Both the position numbers and the translations under genes were made by a program. This document shows, one piece after another, positions 35,169-44,491 of a DNA stretch of 64,000 nt. The first letter of the stretch is position 1, and each line of letters opens with the position of its first letter. Source of the stretch: Rheinheimera pleomorphica (GTDB lineage: Bacteria > Pseudomonadota > Gammaproteobacteria > Enterobacterales > Alteromonadaceae). The DNA is taken from the NCBI RefSeq assembly GCF_011634895.1, contig NZ_SIRR01000005.1, forward strand, positions 1 through 64,000, written 5' to 3'. The notes under the pieces are model-generated. The model was not told where the DNA came from and searched no databases. It saw only the letters and a program-made list of their open reading frames with translations.

Positions 35169-37787
35169 ATGAGAACACAACAACAATCACTAAAAATCAA
35201 AACAGCATTAAGCGCATTGGCACTGGCTATTGGCGCATACAGTTCTGCTGCTTTGGCAAATGATAAACCTGCACCGCAGGCACAAAACTCATACGCGGTA
35301 AATCAAAACACAGGTACAGTAAAAGCGCCCGTTGAGCCAATACCCGACGCTTTGCAGCTCAAACATCAACAGGAGCAGGAATTTTACGAGTCTCATACTG
35401 CAATGCAGCTGAACCGTTCAGGACAGGCGATGATAAATGCGGTGGACTGCGACACTGTCTATAGCGGCTATGGCAACAAGACCGGTCAAGCATTAGTCGA
35501 TCATATACTCGCTAACCCATCATCTTGTATCGACGCCCTGTATAACGGCGATTCAACCGCAATAGCAGCATTTCAGGCGGATAAAATGTATAGCGTAGCA
35601 AATGCTACGGCAGCTTTAGCAAGCAGCTACAACCCTAGCACTGCTACCGAAGAAACAATCGGTAAGCTTTACTACTTTTTACGAACAGGGTATTACGTAC
35701 AATATTACAATCCCAGTGCCATCCCAGCTTATCCATCATGGGTGAAAACAGCTGTACGTTCAGCGTTGGATAATTTGTTTGCCAACCCTCAGTTTTATAG
35801 CAGCTCAGATCTACATGGCAGAAACATCCAGGATGCGCTAACGCTCATCGACAGCGCTGGCGAAAATACCCGCTATTTATATGTCGTTAAACAGTGGCTA
35901 AGCCGTTGGAACAGCAACACAGCAGCAAGTTGGAATATGCGCTCAGCAGTGAACTCCATTTTCACAGTATTGTTCCGTGGCCACTACGACGATACTTTCG
36001 TCCAGGCTGCAACTAATGATAGCCAGCTTATACAACAACTGGGCAGCTTTGCCACGTCCGACTGGATGCTTAATTCAGACTCTGCCTTTATGCAGGAAAA
36101 TGCTGCGGCCGAACTAAGCCGCTTTCTGCAGTATAGCAATACAGCAACTTCTGCAACGGTTGATAGTGAAGTCGGCAAGATTTTAAGCCGCTACGATATG
36201 AACGGCACTGGTGCTAACGTATGGATAAAAGCCGCAGCGACTGTTGATTACTATGGTCGCTGCGCAGCTTTTAATATTTGTGGTTTTGCCGAGCAATTGG
36301 AACAACAGGTGTTAAATACGAGCCATTCGTGTAATGACTCATTGAAATTCCGTGTTCAGGATATGACCAATAGCCAATTTAGCCAATCTTGCAACACCTT
36401 AGTAGCACAGGAAAGTTTTTTCCATCAGTTCCTTGTAACAAATAACCAACCGGTGGCAGATGACTTTAATACCAACCTGGAAATGGCGGTATTTGATAGC
36501 AGCGATGATTATGGCCTGTATGCAGGACTATTTTTCGGTATAGATACCAATAACGGCGGTATGTATCTTGAGGGGAATCCGGCACAGGCAGGAAACCAGG
36601 CACGTTTTATCGCCTATGAAGCTGAATGGCTAAGACCGGATTTTACTATTTGGAACCTGACACACGAAATGGTGCACTATTTAGACGGCCGTTTTAATTT
36701 AAAAGGTGATTTTGCCGATGCCAGAACTGGCACACACAAAACCGTATGGTGGATTGAAGGTTTAGCAGAATACGTCTCTAAGAAAAATCGTAACGATTAT
36801 GCTGTAAGCCTGGCCAGCTCACGTAAATTCACCCTTAGCGAAATTATGTCTAACACTTATAACAGCGGTACTGAGCGGATATATCACTGGGGTTACTTAG
36901 CCGTTCGTTTTATGTTTGAACGCCAACCTGCCAAATTAAATGAATTGCTGGCGCATTTCAGAACCGGTAACTATGACAGCTATTTAGCGGCGATAAACGC
37001 TATAGGCACCAGCTACGATAATGAATGGTCAGCCTGGTTAGGCAGTGTAACAAGTAATGACACGACCCCTGATGTGACCTTAACTAATCCAACGGATCCA
37101 ACAGACCCGCCAGGAACAAATGAACTCATCTCCGGCCAGAGCAAAACGGGCTTATCTGCTGCGCGCAGCGAATGGTTGCATTACTATATTGATGTACCTG
37201 CCGGCCAAACTAAGCTGACCATTATCCAGGCAGACGGCAGCGGTGATGCTGATCTTTATGTTAAACGAGGTCAGGAACCTGCTTTACGTAACTATGATTG
37301 CCGGCCTTATAGAAACGGCAATAACGAAAGCTGCGAGTTCACTTCACCTGCTGCCGGGCGTTGGTATGTTTCAAGTCATGCCTATAGCACTTTTAGCGGC
37401 GTATCACTAACGGCAACCCTGGAAGGCGGCTCGACCCAACCTAATGCTTGTGCAACGCAAGCGCCGGTAAACTATATTCAACTTGCGCCTGACAACCAAT
37501 ACTGTGTTGCAGCAGCGAACAATGGCGATTATACGTATTTCTATCTATACAACACCGTTGCCAATGCGCGTTATACCTTTAACCTTTATGGTAATGGCGA
37601 AGGCAATGCAGATTTATACTTCAGTAATGCAAGCTGGCCAACGTCTGATGACAATCAGCAACGGTCAGTAAGCGCAGGAAGTAATGAATCTATTACCACT
37701 CAAGCCTTACCTGTTGGCTGGTCGTATATTAGTATCCACGCTAATAGCCAACGTCCTGAGACCACGCTCACTGTTACGATGAACTAG
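35169..37787 (+). CDS. Secreted M9 family collagenase with two PPC domains
   Basis: This 872-residue microbial (Vibrio-type) collagenase cleaves native collagen. It has a signal peptide (about residues 1-32, ending SSAALAND), a Peptidase_M9_N activator domain (about 90-380, starting DCDTVYSGYG), and a catalytic domain with zinc motif H499-E-M-V-H503 and the downstream Glu in WIEGLAEY. Two pre-peptidase C-terminal (PPC) domains follow (about 655-755 and 765-870). The start chosen is 35169 (CAGGA upstream, then a signal peptide); the longer frame from 35058 would run through the operator. The coding sequence looks less GC-rich than its neighbours. Confidence 0.93.
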   Translation: MRTQQQSLKIKTALSALALAIGAYSSAALANDKPAPQAQNSYAVNQNTGTVKAPVEPIPDALQLKHQQEQEFYESHTAMQLNRSGQAMINAVDCDTVYSGYGNKTGQALVDHILANPSSCIDALYNGDSTAIAAFQADKMYSVANATAALASSYNPSTATEETIGKLYYFLRTGYYVQYYNPSAIPAYPSWVKTAVRSALDNLFANPQFYSSSDLHGRNIQDALTLIDSAGENTRYLYVVKQWLSRWNSNTAASWNMRSAVNSIFTVLFRGHYDDTFVQAATNDSQLIQQLGSFATSDWMLNSDSAFMQENAAAELSRFLQYSNTATSATVDSEVGKILSRYDMNGTGANVWIKAAATVDYYGRCAAFNICGFAEQLEQQVLNTSHSCNDSLKFRVQDMTNSQFSQSCNTLVAQESFFHQFLVTNNQPVADDFNTNLEMAVFDSSDDYGLYAGLFFGIDTNNGGMYLEGNPAQAGNQARFIAYEAEWLRPDFTIWNLTHEMVHYLDGRFNLKGDFADARTGTHKTVWWIEGLAEYVSKKNRNDYAVSLASSRKFTLSEIMSNTYNSGTERIYHWGYLAVRFMFERQPAKLNELLAHFRTGNYDSYLAAINAIGTSYDNEWSAWLGSVTSNDTTPDVTLTNPTDPTDPPGTNELISGQSKTGLSAARSEWLHYYIDVPAGQTKLTIIQADGSGDADLYVKRGQEPALRNYDCRPYRNGNNESCEFTSPAAGRWYVSSHAYSTFSGVSLTATLEGGSTQPNACATQAPVNYIQLAPDNQYCVAAANNGDYTYFYLYNTVANARYTFNLYGNGEGNADLYFSNASWPTSDDNQQRSVSAGSNESITTQALPVGWSYISIHANSQRPETTLTVTMN

Positions 37788-37792
37788 ACAGC

Positions 37793-37831
37793 AGCAGAAC
37801 AAGGGCTTCGCAACTGAGTCCTTGTTCTGCT
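37793..37831. terminator. Bidirectional terminator between collagenase and GntR genes
   Basis: A perfect 12-bp stem (AGCAGAACAAGG / CCTTGTTCTGCT) with a 15-base loop lies between convergent genes and touches the stop codon of the GntR gene. Confidence 0.7.
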
Positions 37832-38480
37832 ATTTGAGCAAAATATTGACGATTTCTCTCGCTGCACCCGTAATATGGTTATGCAACAACTGACAAGCTT
37901 CTTTCACCTGCTTTTTGCGGCAAAAATTTAGCAGTGCAGAATGCTCAGGATCAGCTTTATTGATCCCCCCCGCCAATAACAGGTGAACTCTGATATATCT
38001 ATCTGAATTAACAATTAAATTTTGAACTATTTCAAAGGTTAACGGCCGATCTGCAGCTTTATATAAACTTAAATGAAAGCGCGTATTTAACTCGCTCCAG
38101 GAGCTCTTAGTTCCCACATCATGAAAAGCCGAAGCCATCTGCTGCAGTAATTGCTCACTTTGCGCCAGTTCAGCCTCAGTCAGCTTTGGGATCGCAAGCC
38201 GTAATAGCTCGCACTCGAGTAAGGCACGCAGTTCAAATAACTCGGTTACCTGCTCAGCCGATAACTTGGTTGCGGTGGCACCTTTATGCGCTTCAAACTC
38301 AACCAGACCTTCGGCTTCCAGTTGCAGCAGCGCCTCACGCACCGGAATACGGCTAACCTTTAACTCGTCTGCCAGCGCCGCCTGGCGTAATGGCTCACCG
38401 GCTTTAATGGCACCGGTAAGAATTTTTTCCCGGATCGCCTCAACTACTACCTGGGTACGGGTTTTATATTCAACAACCAT
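37830..38480 (-). CDS. GntR family (FadR/FCD) transcriptional regulator of the island
   Basis: This 216-residue DNA-binding regulator has a winged helix-turn-helix (about residues 8-75, ELKVSRIPVREALLQLEAEG) and an FCD ligand domain (about 85-210) with metal/ligand His residues (NTRFHLSLYKAA, EHSALL, LLHNHITGA). FCD regulators usually bind organic acids or amino-acid-derived effectors, so hydroxyproline or a pathway intermediate is a reasonable guess. It sits in the middle of the island, divergent from the second M24 peptidase, with a degenerate copy of the operator just before its own ATG. Confidence 0.9.
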   Translation of the reverse strand: MVVEYKTRTQVVVEAIREKILTGAIKAGEPLRQAALADELKVSRIPVREALLQLEAEGLVEFEAHKGATATKLSAEQVTELFELRALLECELLRLAIPKLTEAELAQSEQLLQQMASAFHDVGTKSSWSELNTRFHLSLYKAADRPLTFEIVQNLIVNSDRYIRVHLLLAGGINKADPEHSALLNFCRKKQVKEACQLLHNHITGAAREIVNILLK

Positions 38481-38502
38481 CAGTCAGCCTGCTTTTACCT
38501 AA

Positions 38503-38518
38503 ACATGGTATGCAGTAT
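38503..38518. promoter_or_regulatory. Predicted autoregulatory GntR operator, site 6
   Basis: ACATGGTATGCAGTAT matches the consensus at 12 of 16 bases. It lies 22 bases before the GntR ATG. It is a degenerate palindrome and could be chance. Confidence 0.4.
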
Positions 38519-38594
38519 ATCAAATACATTTATTGCTGCAGCAATAACTTAGCCTGGCGTTAAAAACATCACTTGCTGAGACTGGTAACATTGG

Positions 38595-38610
38595 ATATTG
38601 TATACAAAAA
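38595..38610. promoter_or_regulatory. Predicted GntR operator, site 5
   Basis: ATATTGTATACAAAAA matches the consensus at 14 of 16 bases. It abuts the GGAG ribosome binding site of the second M24 peptidase, so binding would sit across the start of transcription. Confidence 0.7.
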
Positions 38611-38621
38611 GGAGATTGCCG

Positions 38622-39695
38622 ATGCGTTTAACTAAATTACGCCAGCTGATGGCCCAGCTGGACTATCAGGCCCTGCTGCTGACAGAACCACTCAATATCC
38701 GCTACCTGTGTGGCTTTAGCGGTAGCTCGGCCAGTTTGTTGCTCACCGCCGAGCGGCAATTTTTAATCACCGATTATCGCTACACTGAGCAAGCCGAAAC
38801 CGAGTGCGCCGGCTTTGACATTATCTGCCGCGATCGCTCAGCGCAAAGTTTGGGGCAATGCATCGCCGCCTTGTTGCGGCCCTTGCCGGTTAACCGCTTA
38901 CAGTTGGAATATGGCCATCTTAGCGTCGAGCTATTTTCGCAGTTGCAGCATGATTTGCCGCTAACACTAAGCCCCTCAACCAATCTGATCGAGCAATTGC
39001 GCGCCTGCAAAGATCCACACGAGCTTAAATGCCTGCGCCAGGCGGCCACTATTGCCGACAGCGCTTTGGTCTGGTTACTGCCGCAACTGCGGCTGGGCAT
39101 GACGGAGCGCGAAGCGGCCGATTTATTGCAGCAGAAAATCTATGCACTGGGCGCGGATGAGCTAGCTTTCCCAACCATTTTACTGTCCGGTGAGCGCAGT
39201 GCCCTGCCCCATGGTAAGCCGGGCCAGCGCCGTTTTCAGCACGGCGATTTTATCCTGCTTGATTTTGGTGCCCGCGTCGAAGGCTACCGCTCGGATATGA
39301 CCCGCACTGTGGTACTGGGTCAGGCCAGTGCTGAACAGCAGCAGTTTTATCAAACCGTTTTTAACGCCCAGCAGGCGGCGTTGGCGGCGGTAAAACCCGG
39401 TATCAGCGGCCATCAGTTAAATCACATCGCACAGCAGGTACTTAACGCCTCGCCGTATGCCGTTTATGCCGGTGAAGGTTTAGGCCATGGTGTCGGCTTA
39501 GCGCTGCACGAATACCCGCTAATGCGCCGCGGCTGCCAGGTCGCATTGCAAGCCGATATGGTGGTTACCATTGAACCCGGCCTGTATAAACCGGGCTTTG
39601 GCGGTGTGCGCATCGAAGATGATATTGTTATCACCCGGCACGGTTATCAGCTTTTGACGTTAAGCCCAAAGCAGCTGCAACAGCTACCCGTCTGA
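38622..39695 (+). CDS. M24 family Xaa-Pro dipeptidase/aminopeptidase (second of two)
   Basis: This 357-residue cytoplasmic metallopeptidase has a creatinase-type N-domain (about residues 5-125, LNIRYLCGFSGSSASLLL) and a catalytic domain with ligands in LLDFGARVEGYRSDMTRTV, GHGVGLALHEYP, VVTIEPGLY and GVRIEDD. It is predicted to split X-Pro or X-Hyp bonds released from collagen peptides. The start is at 38622 with AAGGAG upstream; the longer frame from 38598 overlaps the operator. The N-domain and length resemble PepQ/YpdF-type enzymes and differ clearly from the other M24 protein in the island. Confidence 0.9.
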   Translation: MRLTKLRQLMAQLDYQALLLTEPLNIRYLCGFSGSSASLLLTAERQFLITDYRYTEQAETECAGFDIICRDRSAQSLGQCIAALLRPLPVNRLQLEYGHLSVELFSQLQHDLPLTLSPSTNLIEQLRACKDPHELKCLRQAATIADSALVWLLPQLRLGMTEREAADLLQQKIYALGADELAFPTILLSGERSALPHGKPGQRRFQHGDFILLDFGARVEGYRSDMTRTVVLGQASAEQQQFYQTVFNAQQAALAAVKPGISGHQLNHIAQQVLNASPYAVYAGEGLGHGVGLALHEYPLMRRGCQVALQADMVVTIEPGLYKPGFGGVRIEDDIVITRHGYQLLTLSPKQLQQLPV

Positions 39696-39867
39696 CACAA
39701 ATTGACTATACAACCAGCGCAATTATTAACCACAAAAGCAGCGCGACACAGCCAGCGGCGTGCAAATATATTTTTCACGCCAAAAGCAACAATCATTAAA
39801 AGCCATTTAAAATCATACAATTAATAATCTCCCATTTAAAAATAAAAACCAAACTTTTACTTGCAGT

Positions 39868-39896
39868 TTAACGCGCCAGCGATTAAGTTGTATAAC
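39868..39896 (+). promoter_or_regulatory. Possible his operon promoter
   Basis: TTAACG, a 17-base spacer and TATAAC resemble sigma-70 elements 25 bases before the his leader peptide. The -35 match is only moderate. Confidence 0.35.
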
Positions 39897-39920
39897 ATCT
39901 TAGTTAGCAAGAATTGCCCA

Positions 39921-39959
39921 ATGAACAACGTCACTGTACTGCATCATCATAGCGACTAG
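39921..39959 (+). CDS. hisL: his operon leader peptide
   Basis: This is a 12-residue frame, MNNVTVLHHHSD, with three consecutive His codons. It sits before a GC-rich terminator and hisG. Stalling of ribosomes at the His codons when charged tRNA-His is scarce would favour an antiterminator fold. The run of three His is shorter than the seven of E. coli, as in several other gammaproteobacteria. Confidence 0.85.
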   Translation: MNNVTVLHHHSD

Positions 39960-40011
39960 CCGTCCGGATATTTCGGAGGGCTATTTTCTGGCGCTCCGGT
40001 GGTACAGCAAC

Positions 40012-40041
40012 AAAAACCCCGAGCCCAGGCCCGGGGTTTTT
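40012..40041 (+). terminator. his operon attenuator terminator
   Basis: A strong hairpin (AAAAACCCCG ... CGGGGTTTTT, with an inner GCC/GGC pair) ends in a T-run. It lies between hisL and hisG, the position expected for transcription attenuation. Confidence 0.85.
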
Positions 40042-40085
40042 GTTTATTCGTATTACACATTTTACTTATCGTCACGGAGACCAGT

Positions 40086-40994
40086 ATGAGTCCGGCAACA
40101 GAATCAAAACGTTTACGCATCGCCATGCAGAAATCTGGCCGTTTATCGGTCGACTCCCAAGCCCTGCTGACCAGCTGCGGCTTAAAAATTAACCTGCGCG
40201 AGCAGCGACTAATTGCCCATGTCGAGAATATGGATATCGATATCCTGCGCGTACGGGATGACGATATTCCGGGTTTGGTGATGGATGGCGTTTGTGATTT
40301 AGGTATTGTCGGCGAAAACGTGCTGGAAGAAGAGTCATTGCAGCGCAAATTAGATAACGACAGCTTTGATTACACTGTACTAAAGCGGCTGGATTTTGGC
40401 GGTTGCCGTTTATCCATTGCCGTGCCGCAGGAAGAAAACTACCAGGGCGCTGCCTCATTAGACGGCAAAACCATCGCCACCACTTACCCGCGTTTGCTCG
40501 GCCGTTATTTAAAACAGCAAGGCGTAAATGCCCGCATTGTGAATTTAAAAGGCTCGGTTGAAGTCGCGCCGCGCGCCGGTTTAGCCGATGCTATCTGTGA
40601 TCTGGTGTCTACTGGTGCTACGCTCGAAGCCAATGGTTTAAAAGAAGTGGAAGTGATTTACCGCAGCAAAGCGGTACTTATTCAGCGCAAAGGCTTAAGC
40701 GATGAGCGTCAGCTAAAACTTATCAATAAGCTGATGCCGCGCATTAACGGCGTGATGCAAGCCAATGAAAGCAAATACATTATGCTGCACGCCCCACGCG
40801 CCTGCCTGGATGAAGTGATTGCGCTGCTGCCGGGTGCAGAAAACCCCACCATGCTGCCACTGGCCGGTAATGATGCCATGGTTGCTATTCATGTGGTGAG
40901 CAGTGAAACGCTGTTTTGGGAAACCATGGAGCAGTTAAAAGCGCTGGGCGCCAGCTCCATCTTAGTGCTGCCAATTGAAAAAATGATGGAGTAA
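40086..40994 (+). CDS. hisG: ATP phosphoribosyltransferase
   Basis: This 302-residue enzyme catalyses the first step of histidine synthesis, ATP + PRPP to phosphoribosyl-ATP. It is the long form, with catalytic domains ([24 protein letters not shown]), the PRPP loop [14 protein letters not shown] and the C-terminal regulatory ACT-like domain ([20 protein letters not shown]) that binds histidine. The start is at 40086 with GGAGACC before it; the upstream extension covers the attenuator. Confidence 0.97.
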   Translation: MSPATESKRLRIAMQKSGRLSVDSQALLTSCGLKINLREQRLIAHVENMDIDILRVRDDDIPGLVMDGVCDLGIVGENVLEEESLQRKLDNDSFDYTVLKRLDFGGCRLSIAVPQEENYQGAASLDGKTIATTYPRLLGRYLKQQGVNARIVNLKGSVEVAPRAGLADAICDLVSTGATLEANGLKEVEVIYRSKAVLIQRKGLSDERQLKLINKLMPRINGVMQANESKYIMLHAPRACLDEVIALLPGAENPTMLPLAGNDAMVAIHVVSSETLFWETMEQLKALGASSILVLPIEKMME

Positions 40995-40996
40995 AC

Positions 40997-42316
40997 ATGA
41001 GCCGCGTTATTGATTGGGCTTCATTATCCGAAAGCGGGCAACAGGCGGCTCTGGCAAGGCCTGCGCTGGCGGATTCAGCATCGTTAAGTGCGCAGGTGGC
41101 AGAGATTATCCGCAATGTTCGTGCGAACGGCGATGCGGCGCTAGGTGCCTATAGCCAACAGTTTGATGGCCTTGATAGTAACCCGTTAGCGTTAAATGCC
41201 AAAGAGAAACAAGCGCAGCTGGCAAAACTGTTACCCGGGCGTAGAGCGGCTATTGAGCTGGCATACGATAATATTCGTAAATTTCACGCGGCTCAGCTGC
41301 CGCGTGATATCGAAGTAGAAACCAGTGCCGGTGTTGTGTGCCAGCTAAAAAGCCGCGCCATAGCAGCGGTCGGTTTGTATATCCCCGGCGGCAGTGCGCC
41401 ACTGCCTTCAACCGTATTGATGCTGGGTATACCGGCGCAACTGGCTGGCTGTAGCCGTATTGTGCTGGTAACACCACCGGGTAAGCCGGCAGCGGGCGAT
41501 ATCGCGCCGGAGATTCTGTATGCGGCGGAGCTGTGTGGTATCAGCGAGATTTACACCATCGGCGGCGCCCAGGCCATTGCTGCACTGGCTTATGGCACCC
41601 AAAGCATCGCCAAAGTGGATAAAATCTTCGGCCCGGGTAATCGTTATGTTACTGAAGCCAAGCAGCAAGTCAGCCAGGATGCCAAAGGCGCTCAAATAGA
41701 TATGCCAGCCGGCCCGTCGGAAGTACTGGTACTGGCCGATAGCAGCGCTAACCCAGCCTTTGTTGCTGCCGACTTGTTATCGCAAGCCGAGCATGGCCCG
41801 GACTCACAGGTGATCTTAGTCAGTGACAGCAGCAACTTAATAGCTGCCGTGCAGGCAGAAGTCGCCAGCCAGCTATCGCAACTGCCACGCAAAGACATCG
41901 CAGAGGCCGCGCTTAGCCACAGCCGCTATATTTTAACCGCCGATTTAGCTCAGGCGGTGGCCGTTACTAATGCTTATGCGCCGGAGCATTTAATTGTGCA
42001 AACAGCCTGCGATGATGAGCTGGTAGCGCAATTTAACAGCGCCGCCAGTATTTTTGTTGGTAAATGGACGCCGGAGTCTGCCGGTGACTACGCCAGCGGT
42101 ACCAACCATGTGCTGCCGACCTACGGTTACAGCAAAACGGTATCCAGCTTATCGCTGGCCGATTTTTACCGCCGCTTCACGGTGCAAAAGCTAAGTGCAC
42201 AGGGTATGCGTAATATCGGCCCGGCTATTGTTACCCTGGCCCAAGCCGAAAGCCTGGACGCGCACGCCAATGCGGTGCGGCTACGTCTGGCAGAACTCAC
42301 AACTATTGAAGGTTAA
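40997..42316 (+). CDS. hisD: Histidinol dehydrogenase
   Basis: This 439-residue zinc enzyme catalyses the last two oxidations, histidinol to histidine. The signatures GLYIPGGSAPLPSTVLML, IYTIGGAQAIAALAYGTQ, KIFGPGNRYVTEAK and DMPAGPSEVLVLAD are present, with DLLSQAEHGPDSQ supplying zinc ligands. It starts 2 bases after the hisG stop. Confidence 0.97.
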   Translation: MSRVIDWASLSESGQQAALARPALADSASLSAQVAEIIRNVRANGDAALGAYSQQFDGLDSNPLALNAKEKQAQLAKLLPGRRAAIELAYDNIRKFHAAQLPRDIEVETSAGVVCQLKSRAIAAVGLYIPGGSAPLPSTVLMLGIPAQLAGCSRIVLVTPPGKPAAGDIAPEILYAAELCGISEIYTIGGAQAIAALAYGTQSIAKVDKIFGPGNRYVTEAKQQVSQDAKGAQIDMPAGPSEVLVLADSSANPAFVAADLLSQAEHGPDSQVILVSDSSNLIAAVQAEVASQLSQLPRKDIAEAALSHSRYILTADLAQAVAVTNAYAPEHLIVQTACDDELVAQFNSAASIFVGKWTPESAGDYASGTNHVLPTYGYSKTVSSLSLADFYRRFTVQKLSAQGMRNIGPAIVTLAQAESLDAHANAVRLRLAELTTIEG

Positions 42317-42323
42317 GCACAAA

Positions 42324-43424
42324 ATGGTAAACACTACCCCAACTGGCGTAAACAACCTGGCCAGACAAATTGTCAAAGACCTCGTGCCTTACGCCTCGGC
42401 GCGCAGCAGCATGAGTGGCGGTGCAGTCTGGCTTAACGCCAATGAAAATGCCTTAGCGCCCAGCTATCAGCTGGATGGCACTTTTAACCGCTACCCATCC
42501 TGTCAGCCAAAAGCGGTGATCGAATCTTATGCCGCCTATGCCGGTGTATCACCTGAGCAGGTACTGGTAAGCCGCGGCGCGGACGAAGGCATTGAGCTTT
42601 TGATCAGAAGCTTTTGCGAGCCGAAACAGGACAGCATTACTATTTGCCCGCCAACCTACGGCATGTATGCGATAAGCGCTGAAAGCAACCAAACGGCTGT
42701 GAATAAAGTGCTGCTGATTAATAATGAGCAGCTGGATTTAACCGGCATTTTTGCCACCAGCCCCAAGCTGGTGTTTATTTGCAGCCCGAATAACCCGACC
42801 GGCGATCTGATCCCGCGTCAGCAAATTATTGCCGTACTTGAGCATTTCGCTGGTAAAGCGCTGGTGGTGGTCGATGAAGCCTATATCGAGTTTGCGCCAC
42901 AAGCGACACTGGCGAGTGAATTGGCAAACTACCCGCATTTGGTCATTTTACGCACCTTATCTAAAGCCTTTGGCCTGGCCGGCTTGCGCTGCGGCTTTAC
43001 CTTAGCCGCACCAGAAGTGATAAACGCACTTAAGAAGATGATCGCGCCCTACCCGATCGCCGAGCCGGTAGCGCAAATTGCCGCCCAGGCGTTATCCACA
43101 GCCGGTATTGCGCAAATGCAGCAAAGTGTGGCGACGATAAACCAGCTAAGAGACCAGTTTATCGCCTTTGCTAACACACAAAACGGCATAAGCAAGGTGT
43201 GGCCAAGTAATGCTAACTATGTGCTGCTGCAGGTGAAAAACGCTGCAGATTGCGTAAACACACTTATTAAAAGCGATATTCTAATTCGCAATCAGTCCAG
43301 TCAGCTGGGTTTATCTGAAGTGGTGCGGGTATCCATTGGTAACGCCGATGAAATGCAACGTCTGACACAGGCGATGCAGCAGTATTTTTCTAACACCGAT
43401 AGCAAAGAGAGAGTAAGCGCATGA
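42324..43424 (+). CDS. hisC: Histidinol-phosphate aminotransferase
   Basis: This 366-residue PLP enzyme converts imidazole-acetol phosphate to histidinol phosphate. [11 protein letters not shown] is the N-terminal signature, [11 protein letters not shown] and VVDEAYIEF hold cofactor contacts, and the PLP Lys is in [16 protein letters not shown]. The start is placed at 42324, 7 bases after the hisD stop; the longer frame overlaps hisD for 120 bases. It overlaps hisB by 4 bases. Confidence 0.96.
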   Translation: MVNTTPTGVNNLARQIVKDLVPYASARSSMSGGAVWLNANENALAPSYQLDGTFNRYPSCQPKAVIESYAAYAGVSPEQVLVSRGADEGIELLIRSFCEPKQDSITICPPTYGMYAISAESNQTAVNKVLLINNEQLDLTGIFATSPKLVFICSPNNPTGDLIPRQQIIAVLEHFAGKALVVVDEAYIEFAPQATLASELANYPHLVILRTLSKAFGLAGLRCGFTLAAPEVINALKKMIAPYPIAEPVAQIAAQALSTAGIAQMQQSVATINQLRDQFIAFANTQNGISKVWPSNANYVLLQVKNAADCVNTLIKSDILIRNQSSQLGLSEVVRVSIGNADEMQRLTQAMQQYFSNTDSKERVSA

Positions 43425-44491
43425 GTGGCCAGCCTATTTTATTTATCGACCGCGACGGCACCATGGTAGAAGAGCCGCCGATTGACAAGCAGCTCGATAG
43501 CCTGGAAAAGCTGGCTTACGAGCCTGATTTGGTGCCCTCTTTATTAAAATTGCAGGCTGCAGGTTATCGTTTAGTGATGGTGACCAATCAGGATGGCCTG
43601 GGTACCGATAGCTTCCCGCGTGATACCTTTGATGCACCGCACGAAAAAATGATGCAGCTGTTAACCTCGCAAGGCATCAAATTTGACGATGTGCTGATTT
43701 GCCCGCACTTTGAACGTGATAACTGCAGCTGCCGCAAGCCGAAGCTGGGGTTGGTCAAAGACTACCTGCAGCAGGGCAAAATCGACTTTACCAACTCTTA
43801 TGTGATCGGCGATCGTATCACCGATGTGCAGCTGGCCGAGAACATGGGTCTGCCGGCGTTTCAGTATAACCGCGACAACTTAGGCTGGGCGCAAATCACC
43901 AAGCAGCTGTTAAGCCGTGGCCGTAAAGCGACCGTGCGTCGCACCACGCGGGAAACCGATATTGAAATCAGTGTCGATCTGGATACCAATGGCAATAACA
44001 GCTTTAACACCGGCGTCGGCTTTTTCGACCATATGCTGGAGCAAATTGCCACCCACGGCGGCTTTTCTCTGCAGGTAAAGGTGGCAGGTGATTTGCACAT
44101 CGACGATCACCACAGCGTTGAAGATACTGCACTGGCATTAGGCCAGGCGTTAAAACAAGCGCTGGGCAATAAACGCGGCATTAACCGCTTTGGCTTTGTG
44201 CTGCCAATGGATGAATGCCGCGCTGAATGTGTGCTGGATTTATCCGGCCGGCCACTGTTTGTGTTTAACGGTGAGCTGGGTGAAGGCGCCGTGGGCGGTT
44301 TAACGCTAGAGATGGTACCGCACTTTTTCCGCTCATTAAGCGATGCCATGCTGATGACGCTGCACCTGAGCATTACAGAAGGCAACAAACACCACAAAGT
44401 GGAAGGCCTGTTTAAAGCCTTTGGCCGCGCATTGCGCCAGGCTATCACGGTGTCGGGTGAAGCGCTGCCAAGCTCAAAAGGAGTGCTGTGA
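43421..44491 (+). CDS. hisB: Bifunctional histidinol-phosphatase/imidazoleglycerol-phosphate dehydratase
   Basis: This 356-residue fusion has an N-terminal HAD phosphatase ([13 protein letters not shown], zinc cysteines in [14 protein letters not shown], residues 1-165) and a C-terminal dehydratase ([44 protein letters not shown]). It carries out steps 6 and 8 of the pathway. The fused form is typical of gammaproteobacteria. It overlaps hisC and hisH. Confidence 0.97.
   Translation: MSGQPILFIDRDGTMVEEPPIDKQLDSLEKLAYEPDLVPSLLKLQAAGYRLVMVTNQDGLGTDSFPRDTFDAPHEKMMQLLTSQGIKFDDVLICPHFERDNCSCRKPKLGLVKDYLQQGKIDFTNSYVIGDRITDVQLAENMGLPAFQYNRDNLGWAQITKQLLSRGRKATVRRTTRETDIEISVDLDTNGNNSFNTGVGFFDHMLEQIATHGGFSLQVKVAGDLHIDDHHSVEDTALALGQALKQALGNKRGINRFGFVLPMDECRAECVLDLSGRPLFVFNGELGEGAVGGLTLEMVPHFFRSLSDAMLMTLHLSITEGNKHHKVEGLFKAFGRALRQAITVSGEALPSSKGVL

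Noticed and set aside
39956-40348. Minus-strand 130-residue frame over the his attenuator
   Set aside because: It overlaps hisL, the terminator and hisG on the opposite strand and has no protein-like features.
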